33,714 nucleotides of DNA from a virus (IMGVR_UViG_3300030101_003413:1-33714); one strand, 5' to 3'. Positions 17,888-26,209 are shown, counted from the first letter of the stretch. A program made the numbers and translations. The notes: generated by a model from the sequence alone, not told the origin.

Positions 17888-19324
17888 TTAAGCAATAACT
17901 GAATCGGCAACAGTGGCTGTGCCGGTAGTTCCTGGGAAGTAAATGCTTTGCGTGTACAGATCAAAGAACCTGTCTAGTTCCCTGAACCATTTGCCCGCAT
18001 AGTTGTTAGAAAACGCAGCAGTGTGACTGTCTTCGATTACAGAATCGGTGTTTCCTGCAAGAATTCCAAATGCAGCAGACCCTGCATATGGCTGGTAAAG
18101 AGGAATCAAGCACACCCCGTCAATGTAAACAATGTGAGTATTGCTCAAAGCAGTAGTAAACTCAATACTCATACGCAAACTAGTAGTGGGGTTAGTTGAA
18201 GTTCTAAACACAAGCGACTTAGTCGCAAACGAAGTGGTCAATTCAGAACCAGAAGTGCAGTCTACGCTAATCGCGGCTGTACCAGAATTAGCGGTTGCCA
18301 AAACAGACCCGCTAGTTTCGTTTTCAATTTGAAACTTGAGAACACCGGCGGTGGGCTGAGAAGCACCACGAGCAACCCTAGCTACCATCAAATACGTCGT
18401 GTCTGGCCTAAGAATGCCAGCTGTACCGCTGGTGCTGTTGTTAAGTTTTTGAGCCAAATTGGTGAGAGTCGATCCGTTGCCGGTAACCTTTAAAGCAGAA
18501 CCGCCGTCGTAATACGTTCCGGCTGATGTTGTTTGAGTTGTTTGTGTACCCGCAACACCAACTTTTAATTCCCAGTTGTCTGGAACATGAGATGTGAAAG
18601 ATTCCATGTCACTGTTTGTCAGAATGTTTTGACCTGGAGAACCGCCCGCGTCTGTTGTTGCTGTGCCAGCCACAATGTTAAGAGCCAATCCGCTTTTTGC
18701 GGGCCATTCGTACCAATCGTTCTCTACAGCATTTCCGCCACGAATAGACCAAACTTCGTTTCCGGCCTGAGCGCCTTGAGCAGAGTCCTGAACACATCGA
18801 GCAGTCAATGTTTCAGTTCGAATGTACGGGTTGTCATCTGACAGCGTGGCTCCGCCAACCTGAGACGGAATCGTAGAAACAAACATCGTGGAGTTGCCTA
18901 CATTATCGGCTGGGGTCAACGGGCCAGTTGTAGTAATTGCGTCGGCTTCCAGGGTGCTGCTGCTTGCAACCATCTGGCGGCTTAGTTCTTCTAAAGCCGG
19001 GTAAATCGATTTGTCCGCCAAAGACACGTCAGCATTAACCATCTCTACGACAGTATTTTTGGCAGCAGTTTCCAATTCCTTTTGAATTGATGCCACAAAG
19101 CCAAGGATCTCATCTCTTTTTTTGACTAGGTTGCCAATAATCTCAAGGTCTTGATCCGTACTGCCGGACACTGATGCAGACACCCGATAGAGCGCGTAGA
19201 TGTTGTCCAGGTCGGTTGCCAGGTTTGTAGCAGCAGTCCTGATTCTTTCGTGGGCATAAAGAATCTTGCCTAACCGACTAAAAACACCGTATTTAGAAGA
19301 ATCTGTCAGAAGTTGAACAGTCAT
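17888..19324 (-). CDS. Virion protein with carbohydrate-binding jelly-roll domain (fibre or appendage candidate)
   Basis: A 478-residue protein starting at ATG 19324 with GGAGG 5 nt upstream. The first about 125 residues are helical (R-L-G-K-I-L-Y-A-H-E-R-I-like) and probably dock to the particle. Residues about 230-390 read as a CBM4/9-type jelly roll: an N-I-L-T-N-S-D-M-E opening, a W-E-L turn, a Y-D-G-G-S-A-L-K-V segment and a Y-L-M-V-A-R-V-A-R strand with a later V-Y-I-D-G-V strand, the usual order in this superfamily. The C-terminus has a short helix rich in aromatic residues. It is therefore a likely glycan-binding appendage (tail or head fibre). Binding specificity cannot be read from sequence, and a purely structural jelly roll is an alternative. 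Confidence 0.55.
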   Translation of the reverse strand: MTVQLLTDSSKYGVFSRLGKILYAHERIRTAATNLATDLDNIYALYRVSASVSGSTDQDLEIIGNLVKKRDEILGFVASIQKELETAAKNTVVEMVNADVSLADKSIYPALEELSRQMVASSSTLEADAITTTGPLTPADNVGNSTMFVSTIPSQVGGATLSDDNPYIRTETLTARCVQDSAQGAQAGNEVWSIRGGNAVENDWYEWPAKSGLALNIVAGTATTDAGGSPGQNILTNSDMESFTSHVPDNWELKVGVAGTQTTQTTSAGTYYDGGSALKVTGNGSTLTNLAQKLNNSTSGTAGILRPDTTYLMVARVARGASQPTAGVLKFQIENETSGSVLATANSGTAAISVDCTSGSELTTSFATKSLVFRTSTNPTTSLRMSIEFTTALSNTHIVYIDGVCLIPLYQPYAGSAAFGILAGNTDSVIEDSHTAAFSNNYAGKWFRELDRFFDLYTQSIYFPGTTGTATVADSVIA

Positions 19325-19352
19325 GTAGCCTCCGTGCCATCAATAGTTTCGT

Positions 19353-19574
19353 CTATTTGTGGTCGCCAATTGGGAACCATTTATTGAGTTTATCGGCTCG
19401 TTTTTGGCATCCGCACTTACCATTGGTCGCTTTGTTTACCACACGCTTTACGCCAGTTTTTTCAAAAATCTTGGTCAGCACGTCGCCCAATCCGCGATAC
19501 TTGCGGCGGGGCTTTTTAAAATGCGAGCAATTTTGGCTAATTACTCCCGAAGTGCCTGGGGTCATGTAATTCAT
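19353..19574 (-). CDS. Small conserved phage protein with C-terminal CGC motif
   Basis: A 73-residue basic protein whose C-terminal half (G-L-G-D-V-L then V-N-K-A-T and C-G-C-x-K-R-x-D-K-L-N-K-W-F-P) matches a pattern I recognise from small, uncharacterised proteins of many phages. It has a C-x-H pair near residues 16-18 plus C-G-C, which could bind a metal, though this is speculation. Its ATG overlaps the stop of the cysteine-rich gene upstream (ATGA), so the two are co-translated. No function is known to me. Confidence 0.65.
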   Translation of the reverse strand: MNYMTPGTSGVISQNCSHFKKPRRKYRGLGDVLTKIFEKTGVKRVVNKATNGKCGCQKRADKLNKWFPIGDHK

Positions 19575-21508
19575 TCGTCGTTTTCCTCTGGCCTAATTTT
19601 GTCGTTATTTGGACTAGAACTCTTTTTAACAAAAAATTCCCACGGCTTGCGAACGCTTCTTGCCAGCAACTGGAACCAGCAATCGTCAGATACAGGGTTG
19701 CTGGCAGGGCAATCTGTAAAAGATCCCGTGACCTGCCTTAGCCCCCTGCCCCCACAGCACAGATTAGACAACGGGAAGCACCCACGCCTCCACATTTGAG
19801 ACACCTGCTCAGGAATCCAATGGAACAGACGGCTTGCCATCAAATTCCAATCAATTTCTTCTGTCTCAGAACAACTTTCAGGGCTTGCAGGATCAGTAAC
19901 ACACAAAAACGCACGGTGTTGCGAGCAAGCATATTCGGGGCAATCTACATCAGAACCACCCTCTGTATAGGACTGGTACTGAAACAAAATTGACTTGCAT
20001 GAAGCAGACCATGCATCTGAATCGCAAGTTTTTACAAACATTCCATTGCCACCACAACTACTTTGGAAAGCAACCGCACAACCGCCACCGGGCATGTCGC
20101 ATGCGTTTACGCCTCCGCAAGACACCCCAGTGTCGCAAGTTACTTCTGCCGGAATTGGGGCGGCAGTCCAGCACGTCAATTTTGACCCATCTGGATATTG
20201 GTTTCCATACCCCTTGTTTCCAGAACAAGAAGCAGTGCCGCCAAAAGTAGATGATCTTCTAGCCACGTTAGGCCACGCATTAGAACCCTCCATAGGGTAT
20301 TCAGGGTTCTCATAATTTCCGCCGCTGTTTGTTGCGCCGTTGCATACAAAATCCCAACCGCCTTCTCTGGCGTAAAACCTAGACTCACTGGTTTGCCATC
20401 CGCCGGTTCCGGTGTTGTAAAATCGCATGCGTTTACGAATTGGCCTGTCGTCGCCTTCAGGAGGCTGATAAAACGACAGAATTCCAACCGCCATCATTGC
20501 GTTGGTGTAAGAAAGCGGCAGCGGATTTTGTTGGTGAATACGCATGAAGCAATCTTCACGATCAAACCCAGGAGCAATGTTTGGATCATCAAGTTCTGGG
20601 TAGACCAAGGGGTCAAGCAATTCCCATCCATAGACGGGAATTCCTGAACAGGCAAAAATCCAATCGATAGGCGTCCGACACCAATGGTTTCCGCCAACCG
20701 CAGGATCTGCGTTTTCAAAGTTGTGATCATAACGACGCCACCATTTTTCTTGGTGAAAAACAGCGAGCAATGTTTCGCAAAGGTGAAAGTTTGCGCCGCC
20801 AAATCGCTCTCGGATAGAATTTTGAAAAACATACCAACTCTTAAACCTGTGGCTTGTCTTTCTGTTAGACACCCCTTGAAGCCATTTGTATTGTTTGCCA
20901 AACGGGCAGTTTCCAGCGTCACTGTTTGCGGGATCGATTGGCTTTGATGCGCCATCCCTAATGGCTTCCATTTGATACTGCGATGCGCGCTTGGTAACTT
21001 CGGGGCTTAGGGGGAGTGTTCTTTCGAAGTTTTCTGGAGTGTAATACCCAGTTGGACAACTTGTTTGACCTGGAAAAACCCAACTGTCGCAGCATTCGGA
21101 ATCTCGGTTGTCTCCACAACATCCGCTGTTGCACGAAGGGAAAAAACTGTTTGGGTTTGGCGGGTTGTTGTTTCCATAAACTCCGCCAGTAAAATACGCC
21201 CACGGGTAGTCGTACCCGGTAGTTCCTGGTTCGCCTTGGAAATTGTTGAAGTGCTGGTAATACGCACGCAACTCGTCGCCTGGCTGCACGCAATAGTCGA
21301 TTTGGAAAGGGGCTTGCCCAGTGCATGCACAAAAAGTTCCCTGCAAACCTGCGGCCAAAGACGTAAAACAAACACCGTCACGAGGAACACGCAAAAACAG
21401 ATTGCTTTCAATTGTGTGTTCGCAAAGTGCTGGGTTTTCCAAATCCCACTCTGGCGCCCAAAGACATCCTATTTCTGGCTGACAACAGCATGTTCTAACG
21501 GGACTCAT
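19571..21508 (-). CDS. Cysteine-rich virion-module protein of unknown function
   Basis: A 645-residue protein with about 39 cysteines (6%), several as CC or CCC, plus many Trp, Tyr and Gly. Cysteines cluster at the N-terminus (C-C-C within the first ten residues), near 110-150, and in the last third with repeated C-x(3-8)-C spacings. There is no signal peptide and no membrane segment. I choose ATG 21508, which overlaps the previous stop as ATGA, rather than the TTG at 21514. A domain around residues 200-300 is rich in Trp, His and aromatic pairs. I do not recognise a family. Location in the virion run and dense cysteines suggest a disulfide- or metal-stabilised structural or adhesion protein, but this is inference. 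Confidence 0.6.
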   Translation of the reverse strand: MSPVRTCCCQPEIGCLWAPEWDLENPALCEHTIESNLFLRVPRDGVCFTSLAAGLQGTFCACTGQAPFQIDYCVQPGDELRAYYQHFNNFQGEPGTTGYDYPWAYFTGGVYGNNNPPNPNSFFPSCNSGCCGDNRDSECCDSWVFPGQTSCPTGYYTPENFERTLPLSPEVTKRASQYQMEAIRDGASKPIDPANSDAGNCPFGKQYKWLQGVSNRKTSHRFKSWYVFQNSIRERFGGANFHLCETLLAVFHQEKWWRRYDHNFENADPAVGGNHWCRTPIDWIFACSGIPVYGWELLDPLVYPELDDPNIAPGFDREDCFMRIHQQNPLPLSYTNAMMAVGILSFYQPPEGDDRPIRKRMRFYNTGTGGWQTSESRFYAREGGWDFVCNGATNSGGNYENPEYPMEGSNAWPNVARRSSTFGGTASCSGNKGYGNQYPDGSKLTCWTAAPIPAEVTCDTGVSCGGVNACDMPGGGCAVAFQSSCGGNGMFVKTCDSDAWSASCKSILFQYQSYTEGGSDVDCPEYACSQHRAFLCVTDPASPESCSETEEIDWNLMASRLFHWIPEQVSQMWRRGCFPLSNLCCGGRGLRQVTGSFTDCPASNPVSDDCWFQLLARSVRKPWEFFVKKSSSPNNDKIRPEENDE

Positions 21509-22215
21509 TGGCAAGCCACCGAAACACTGTTTGGAAGCACAAAGAAATATTCTGGCAAAATCAAATCGTATTCTCGGTCAGTATTAAAATACCCCTGGTA
21601 CATCAAAACAACCGGGTTTGAATATTCGCAAAGGCAGTTTGTTTCTGGGTCATCTTCTTTAAGAATTGCGCACGCTTCTGCTTCAGCCAGGTTTCCGCAA
21701 CTCCTCAAAGCAATGTTTGCGCCAGCATATTGACCAATGGTTTCTCCGTGTGAAGCAACGTAGGTGTCTTTTGATGCAATACCTGGCCTTTGATACAACT
21801 CAAGAAGGTTGTAGGCCGGAGAAGAAAATCGATTTTCTCCCCCAACCGGATCTGGATTTCCTATTCCTTCAGAATGACTGGTCCTGCTTGTCAATACCTC
21901 TTCTTCGTCGTAATCTCCGCCTGGGTCAGCAGCCCCACTTACTCTCACACTGTAAGGAATGTTGTTTACTGCAATGTTTGGGTCAAACTGTTCCCAGCCG
22001 TACATCCAATATGCAGATCCGTTTTCTTCGGATTCCATTTGTTTGGCACACTGAAGCCGCGCCCAAAAGTAATTAGTTCCACTACCTTTAACGGAAGATA
22101 TTTTGCTGTCTAATGCAGACAGGCTAGATTCAACTGCTTCTACTTTCTGTTCAAGTTCCGTAAGCATTCTTCGAAACTCTTGAGAAAACAAATTGACATA
22201 GTCAAATGATTGCAT
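21505..22215 (-). CDS. Unknown virion-module protein with N-terminal coiled coil
   Basis: A 236-residue protein. Residues 10-45 form a heptad-like helix (L-T-E-L-E-Q-K-V-E-A-V-E-S-S-L-S) of the trimeric coiled-coil type, followed by a beta-rich domain with aromatic residues and a C-terminal part containing a C-L-C pair and a hydrophobic E-Y-F-F-V-L segment. Six cysteines echo the composition of the cysteine-rich protein encoded next, with which it overlaps by ATGA. The pair is therefore likely made together and may assemble together. No known family is recognised. Confidence 0.5.
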   Translation of the reverse strand: MQSFDYVNLFSQEFRRMLTELEQKVEAVESSLSALDSKISSVKGSGTNYFWARLQCAKQMESEENGSAYWMYGWEQFDPNIAVNNIPYSVRVSGAADPGGDYDEEEVLTSRTSHSEGIGNPDPVGGENRFSSPAYNLLELYQRPGIASKDTYVASHGETIGQYAGANIALRSCGNLAEAEACAILKEDDPETNCLCEYSNPVVLMYQGYFNTDREYDLILPEYFFVLPNSVSVACQ

Positions 22216-22222
22216 AAATATC

Positions 22223-23041
22223 TCAAGTCAATGCTGCGGGCCAGTTTGTTGTATTGTACATGTTTTCCCAAGCCCATTGCCATTTTGGCCTTAGCCTTGG
22301 ATCTTCAAGATACCCTCTACCAAAAAAGGGAACTTGGTGTCTAAATCCGCTAGGACGATACAACAACGTGTAGTAGCCGCCATACCTGTAGCCGGTCGCG
22401 GTTGCCACGGTTTTGCAGTGAATCCCTTCAAACCGAAGTTGGTTTGGCTTGACCGTGTACGAGACACCAAACAGTGTAAATGGCGTAGCGTTTACTGTGC
22501 CAAGCAACTTGCCGTAAACAATGTCTGGATGAACCCCTCTGTCAAAAGGAACCCTAACTTTAGTTACTGGAACGGTAGCCAATGTCCAATTAATACGGGG
22601 TTCGGCGGTTGGGCTGTACCAAAGAGCTTTTGGCATATTAATTGGACCAGCCGGAAGTCCGTGTTCGTATTTAATTGGCTGATTAAAATGGCCTACGTTA
22701 CTCGCGCAAACTTGAACGGTCATGTGACTTGTTTGAGTATCCGCAATAAGGGTGTTGGTTTGCGGCAATCCGCTTGCGGCGCTTCGGTTGTAAACAGCCG
22801 TAACTAACCAGCGCATTACGCCAATGCGAGTGGCCGTCAGGCTTTGCAAAGGCAACGAAGTCAACTCGTTGTGCAACGAGCCAATCTGATCAAACACTTC
22901 GCTAACTACGTCTTCTTTGTCTTCTGACGTTGCAGTTGTGCTTACCAAGAACTTACGGACAGCCTTGTCCTGGTTAAAGTCCTTGTAACCAACAGACATT
23001 TGCGAACCTGAAATATCAGATTTGACAATTGAAACAGTCAT
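22223..23041 (-). CDS. Unknown virion-module protein
   Basis: A 272-residue soluble protein with a charged helical N-terminus (about 1-60) followed by a long beta-rich region and a C-terminal aromatic-rich stretch (W-Q-W-A-W-E-N-M-Y). Its ATG shares a base with the previous stop (TAATG), and it ends 7 nt before the next gene. Position between the small beta proteins and the coiled-coil/cysteine-rich pair suggests a tail or neck component. I recognise no family, signal peptide or membrane segment. Confidence 0.5.
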   Translation of the reverse strand: MTVSIVKSDISGSQMSVGYKDFNQDKAVRKFLVSTTATSEDKEDVVSEVFDQIGSLHNELTSLPLQSLTATRIGVMRWLVTAVYNRSAASGLPQTNTLIADTQTSHMTVQVCASNVGHFNQPIKYEHGLPAGPINMPKALWYSPTAEPRINWTLATVPVTKVRVPFDRGVHPDIVYGKLLGTVNATPFTLFGVSYTVKPNQLRFEGIHCKTVATATGYRYGGYYTLLYRPSGFRHQVPFFGRGYLEDPRLRPKWQWAWENMYNTTNWPAALT

Positions 23042-23319
23042 TACCCATTGCCCCCAATAACCCTAGCCATTTCTTGCAAATGCGTGTTTGCTTCGGCCAT
23101 CTGTTCTACCAGGGTTTCAAGCATCAACATCTGTGCGTCTTGCCGTGCATTTTCTGGAGTGCTTCCGCCCCTCTCCAGCGCTTCCTTTAATCCGCCAGCA
23201 CTAGACAACTCTTCGATTTTCATCGGCTCAGACGTGACTTCTTCAATTTCGGGAAGTTCTACACCTTCAAACTGCTTGTGTAGTTCGTCAAGTGCCTTTT
23301 GGTCTTCTTTGCTGATCAT
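23041..23319 (-). CDS. Small acidic helical protein, possible assembly chaperone
   Basis: A 92-residue, largely helical protein with an acidic middle (E-I-E-E-V-T-S-E near residues 24-31) and a Met/Gln-rich C-terminal helix (about 60-88). Both ends are coupled by one-base overlaps: its ATG lies in TGATG with the upstream gene's stop, and its TAA overlaps the next ATG. Small acidic helical proteins in tail modules often act as assembly chaperones, but no motif shows that here. Confidence 0.45.
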   Translation of the reverse strand: MISKEDQKALDELHKQFEGVELPEIEEVTSEPMKIEELSSAGGLKEALERGGSTPENARQDAQMLMLETLVEQMAEANTHLQEMARVIGGNG

Positions 23320-23801
23320 CAGGTAACCGTTTCTTCGAAGATTGAATACTTATTGGCGTTGTTTGCAACATGACTTGTGATTATGCCAGCCATTGTAATT
23401 TGCGTTGCCGGGGCAGTTTGCACGAATTGCGTAGAAATACGATTGATCATTGTTTTAAAATACCAGTAGTATTTCTTTTCGCTACTTTGCTGATCACTGC
23501 CAACATAAAGCCTCATTAGAATGTTGTTGTTTTCTGTAGCGTTCCTCAAATTGTCTAGAGCAGGCTGTTTGTCTCTAGCCATAAACCCAGACAGTTTGAA
23601 ACTGCCGCCCATAAAATTTAAATGACGTATGTCTGGAAACTCGTCGGTTTCGCTAGTTAGATCAATTGGTTTGTTCTGAAGATCCAATGCAAAACTGACA
23701 ACCTTCAGGTAAAACTTTTTGGTTCCTGAAGATCCAATGCCGCTGTCAGAATGAATAACAGCCCCAGCAGTGCTGCTTGGTTTGAGTAGGTTAACGGCCA
23801 C
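23319..23801 (-). CDS. Beta-rich virion protein, paralogue of the protein at 24662-25174
   Basis: A 160-residue protein starting at GTG 23801 with AGGGG upstream. It shares with the 170-residue protein at 24662-25174 an L-L-K-P-(S/N)-x-T-A-G opening, a G-S/Q-x-x-L-S/T-G-F element near the middle, a Y-x-x-F-K-(T/M)-(M/I)-I segment and a Q-(F/Y)-(V/M)-(Q/R)-T-A-P motif near the C-terminus. The two are diverged duplicates. The fold looks like a compact beta barrel, as in tail-tube or decoration proteins; the exact role cannot be read from sequence. Confidence 0.55.
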   Translation of the reverse strand: MAVNLLKPSSTAGAVIHSDSGIGSSGTKKFYLKVVSFALDLQNKPIDLTSETDEFPDIRHLNFMGGSFKLSGFMARDKQPALDNLRNATENNNILMRLYVGSDQQSSEKKYYWYFKTMINRISTQFVQTAPATQITMAGIITSHVANNANKYSIFEETVT

Positions 23802-23841
23802 TTAGATTAAAACCCCTTGTTTGGCTTTTTATTTTTGCCAT
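23791..23841 (-). CDS. Possible 16-residue leader ORF before the beta-rich paralogue
   Basis: ATG 23841 with AGGAA about 9 nt upstream opens a 16-codon basic peptide (M-A-K-I-K-S-Q-T-R-G then F-N-L-S-G-R) whose TAA lies within the first codons of the next gene, which starts at GTG 23801. Such an overlap could couple translation of the GTG-started gene. It may equally be chance, since an ORF of 16 codons is statistically weak. Confidence 0.25.
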   Translation of the reverse strand: MAKIKSQTRGFNLSGR

Positions 23842-23855
23842 TTTAAAACTTCCTT

Positions 23856-24104
23856 TTACTCTCGCATGTTTTTTACGATGGAATACATTTTGTCGTTGTG
23901 GTTGTCTACTTTTGAAATTATGTAGTCAATGTCTTTTCTAAGTTCCCTGGCATCGTGGGTTTGCAGTTCTCTAATTGCTTCAATCCTCTTTTCCAGGTCA
24001 CTGTTTTTGTGGCTAATTTTCCAAACAAACCCAATCAAAGCAAAAACCGCCGCACCTATACCAGACATGGCGAGTTCGATAAAACGCTGTTCGAATCCAT
24101 CCAT
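23856..24104 (-). CDS. Small membrane protein with one TM helix and coiled coil (holin-like candidate)
   Basis: An 82-residue protein with a single hydrophobic segment (about residues 11-29, with a G-I-G-A-A-V core) followed by a charged coiled-coil helix (about 33-75). ATG 24104 has GGAG upstream. This topology is seen in XhlA-type haemolysins, some holins and i-spanins. With no endolysin in the window, a lysis role is a guess from topology; a membrane-linked tail component is the alternative. Confidence 0.5.
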   Translation of the reverse strand: MDGFEQRFIELAMSGIGAAVFALIGFVWKISHKNSDLEKRIEAIRELQTHDARELRKDIDYIISKVDNHNDKMYSIVKNMRE

Positions 24105-24177
24105 TGGTCGCTCCGCTCAGTTACATCTCCTACTTTCCCCCCGGACGCGCGAAACGACCGGCCTAATTGTTGCCTAA

Positions 24178-24399
24178 TCAAGAAGCGCTAGTTACGAGTT
24201 TCCAGGCTGATGAGGCGTGAGTGCCGCCATTGACGTACAACTTGCCATTTGTAGTGTCAATTCCAATAGCGCCTCTTCCGTATCCTGCTTCGCCATCCGT
24301 GCCGCTAACTGCGCCAGCGTGAAATTTTAGAAGTTTGCCCTCAAACTCAACTCCGGTTTGATCTTGTCCGAGTTCAAAAGCAGTGCTATGTCCAGGCAT
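24178..24399 (-). CDS. Small beta-rich protein, copy B of a tandem duplicate
   Basis: A 73-residue protein. The frame is open further upstream to 24453, but the start is placed at ATG 24399: GGAG lies about 7 nt upstream, and from there the sequence aligns end to end with the neighbouring copy. It opens M-P-G-H-S-T-A-F-E-L-G-Q-D-Q-T-G and carries a G-Y-G-R-G-A-(I)-G-I-D-x-T-N-G-K-L-Y-V-N motif. Such short G-x-L-Y-V-N proteins occur in phage structural modules and may decorate heads or fibres. The function is unknown. Confidence 0.7.
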   Translation of the reverse strand: MPGHSTAFELGQDQTGVEFEGKLLKFHAGAVSGTDGEAGYGRGAIGIDTTNGKLYVNGGTHASSAWKLVTSAS

Positions 24400-24418
24400 A
24401 ATATTCTCCGTTGTAAAA

Positions 24419-24637
24419 TCAGGAACTAAGTACGATGTTCCAGTCCGATGCATTTACGTCACCGTTGTTAATGTAAAACTTGCCGTTAGTTACATCTACG
24501 CCAAGCGCCCCTTTTCCGTATCCTTTTTCCCCGTCAGTGCTATTAAGCGTACCCGGATAGATTTTGAGAAATTTTCCTTGAAAATCGGTTCCGGTTTGGT
24601 CTTGTCCAAGTTCAAAAACAGTGTTATGCCCAGGCAT
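24419..24637 (-). CDS. Small beta-rich protein, copy A of a tandem duplicate
   Basis: A 72-residue protein, nearly co-linear with copy B next to it: same M-P-G-H-x-T-x-F-E-L-G-Q-D-Q-T-G opening, same G-Y-G-K-G-A-L-G-V-D core and same G-K-F-Y-I-N-N-G turn, diverging at the C-terminus (D-W-N-I-V versus W-K-L-V). AGGA lies about 11 nt before the ATG at 24637. The two arose by tandem duplication and are probably virion decoration or adhesion subunits. Confidence 0.7.
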   Translation of the reverse strand: MPGHNTVFELGQDQTGTDFQGKFLKIYPGTLNSTDGEKGYGKGALGVDVTNGKFYINNGDVNASDWNIVLSS

Positions 24638-24661
24638 GTCAACGTGTCCTAAAAAGAAAAA

Positions 24662-25174
24662 TTAAGAAGTATCAACCACAGCGTCTGTGTGTTCGACGAT
24701 TGTGTCAAGCAAAGTAGTTCCCGCAGTCATGTACGTGTCGGTCATTGGTCCGCTTACCGAAATTCCAACAAACGGAGCCGTTCGCATGTATTGAATGTTC
24801 ATCTGCTGAATAATCATTTTAAACAACAGATACCTGTTCGACCCTCCCCCAATACCCGTAAACAGACCCACGGAAACAGGGTTGTTTGCACCCTTAAGTT
24901 CTGCAATGCCAATTGTGTTGCTCGCAACCACAAATCCGGTCAAAGATGCTTGGCCCCGAAGCATTTCGTTGTGTTCGTAATGCTCAACCGCATCACCATC
25001 ACCAGTCGTTTGAGCAACAGTGGTTCCGGTAACAATGTTTGCCGATTGCAACTTCATAAACATCTTGACAGACGACCCCGCCTGGGCAGAAGCAATTGTG
25101 CTTTCCGCTGTCGAGTTAGTGGCAATAATTGCCGAACCAGCGGTATTTGGTTTAAGTAGTGATACTGTTGGCAT
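24662..25174 (-). CDS. Beta-rich virion protein, paralogue of the protein at 23319-23801
   Basis: A 170-residue protein, starting 3 nt after the adaptor's stop. Conserved elements shared with its paralogue are an L-L-K-P-N-T-A-G-S opening, a G-Q-A-S-L-T-G-F core, a Y-L-L-F-K-M-I-I segment and Q-Y-M-R-T-A-P near the C-terminus. Directly after the head-tail adaptor gene, it is a candidate neck or tail-tube-like subunit, but the family is not recognised. Confidence 0.6.
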   Translation of the reverse strand: MPTVSLLKPNTAGSAIIATNSTAESTIASAQAGSSVKMFMKLQSANIVTGTTVAQTTGDGDAVEHYEHNEMLRGQASLTGFVVASNTIGIAELKGANNPVSVGLFTGIGGGSNRYLLFKMIIQQMNIQYMRTAPFVGISVSGPMTDTYMTAGTTLLDTIVEHTDAVVDTS

Positions 25175-25177
25175 GCT

Positions 25178-26206
25178 TTAACTCGGGTAAATGTTGCCCA
25201 ACTTGTCTGTGTATGTCGCCCTGTTAAGCCGCTTCTTCACGAATACCTGGCTGTCAGAACGATCCGCGTTGTATCCGTAATATTCCGCCGTGTTCGATTG
25301 GCGATCCAAGGCAACGCTTGCAACAAGGCGTGTCAGATAATCCTGCCGATACCTGGTGCTTTCTTCTGGGGCATACAGTTCAGCAACTGCAAGGCAGGAT
25401 GCCATGATTGTTTCGCCGTGAAGAGTGCCGCCTGGAGGGTAGTTGCCATCGTCATCAATCAACTTGTTGATCAAAAACGTATATCGATACGTCAAGACGT
25501 AATCGGCATCAGGCGAAGGCCAGACCAACAACTCAAACCTGGAACCCTCTTCTGGGTCACCGGCTGCGACAATAGTATCTCCAAAGTCGTTTCTCGGTCT
25601 TACCGCTGCATACCTTGGAGCATCATCGGTTTGACCCGTGTTCTGCTCAAGTTCGCGGATGTAGTTTTCAGAAACAATACGAATCTCTTCTTCGCCAGAC
25701 TCTCGCTGATAGGTGATTGGCCCAACAATGCCACCAAAGGCGTCTGGCAATTCGTACTTCGGAAACTTTAGAGAATACTCAGATCCGGCTGCATGGTCGT
25801 TGTCTGACGTTTGATCCGTGAGAGTCAACTGCGTATTGCTGTCTCTTGATGCAACCGTGTATTCGTTTCCTCCAACAGTAAACACGTTGCCAAACTGGGC
25901 GGAATACGTTGGAAAAACATTTGATCCGGCCAGGGTAACTACGCCGTCTACAACCGTAACCGTGGACGTGGAGTAAGGCGCCCTGACCGTAAGGTTTGCA
26001 ACAGGCTGCATAAACGACCACTCGTGTGCCGAACTTTCCCCTGGCAGAACAGCAGGCGCGTAGAACTGCCTAAGGCCACGCTTAAGGATTGCATCTACAT
26101 CGTTTTTGGCATCACCAGCACCAAGTGCTGTACGGCCCCAGCCAAGAAATCGTTGCACCTCAAGGCGAATGTCTTCAATTGTCGGTGACAGTGTGCTTTC
26201 AGCCAT
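25178..26206 (-). CDS. Head-tail adaptor/connector protein
   Basis: A 342-residue protein; ATG 26206 with AGGTGAG upstream. A helical N-terminus (about 8-50, with L-K-R-G-L-R-Q-F-Y-A-P) precedes a beta insert (about 75-150) with the V-V-D-G-V-V-T-L-A-G and S-R-D-S-N-T-Q-L-T-L pattern, a small barrel often inserted in this family. The C-terminal region has the conserved L-L-V-W-P-S-P-D-A-D-Y-x-L-T-Y-R-Y segment and a G-E-T-I-M-A-S-C-L-A-V-A-E-L helix. These are features I associate with phage adaptor proteins that dock under the portal. The link to a specific family member is by pattern only. Confidence 0.65.
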   Translation of the reverse strand: MAESTLSPTIEDIRLEVQRFLGWGRTALGAGDAKNDVDAILKRGLRQFYAPAVLPGESSAHEWSFMQPVANLTVRAPYSTSTVTVVDGVVTLAGSNVFPTYSAQFGNVFTVGGNEYTVASRDSNTQLTLTDQTSDNDHAAGSEYSLKFPKYELPDAFGGIVGPITYQRESGEEEIRIVSENYIRELEQNTGQTDDAPRYAAVRPRNDFGDTIVAAGDPEEGSRFELLVWPSPDADYVLTYRYTFLINKLIDDDGNYPPGGTLHGETIMASCLAVAELYAPEESTRYRQDYLTRLVASVALDRQSNTAEYYGYNADRSDSQVFVKKRLNRATYTDKLGNIYPS

Positions 26207-26209
26207 AAC

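Noticed and set aside
20494-20955. Minus-strand frame of 153 codons within the cysteine-rich gene
   Set aside because: Alternate-frame shadow of the larger gene, with no start signal and no coupling to neighbours.
24105-24177. GC-rich CCGG-containing stretch as a terminator
   Set aside because: Only short imperfect pairing and no T tract on either strand; it serves as the leader of the membrane protein gene.
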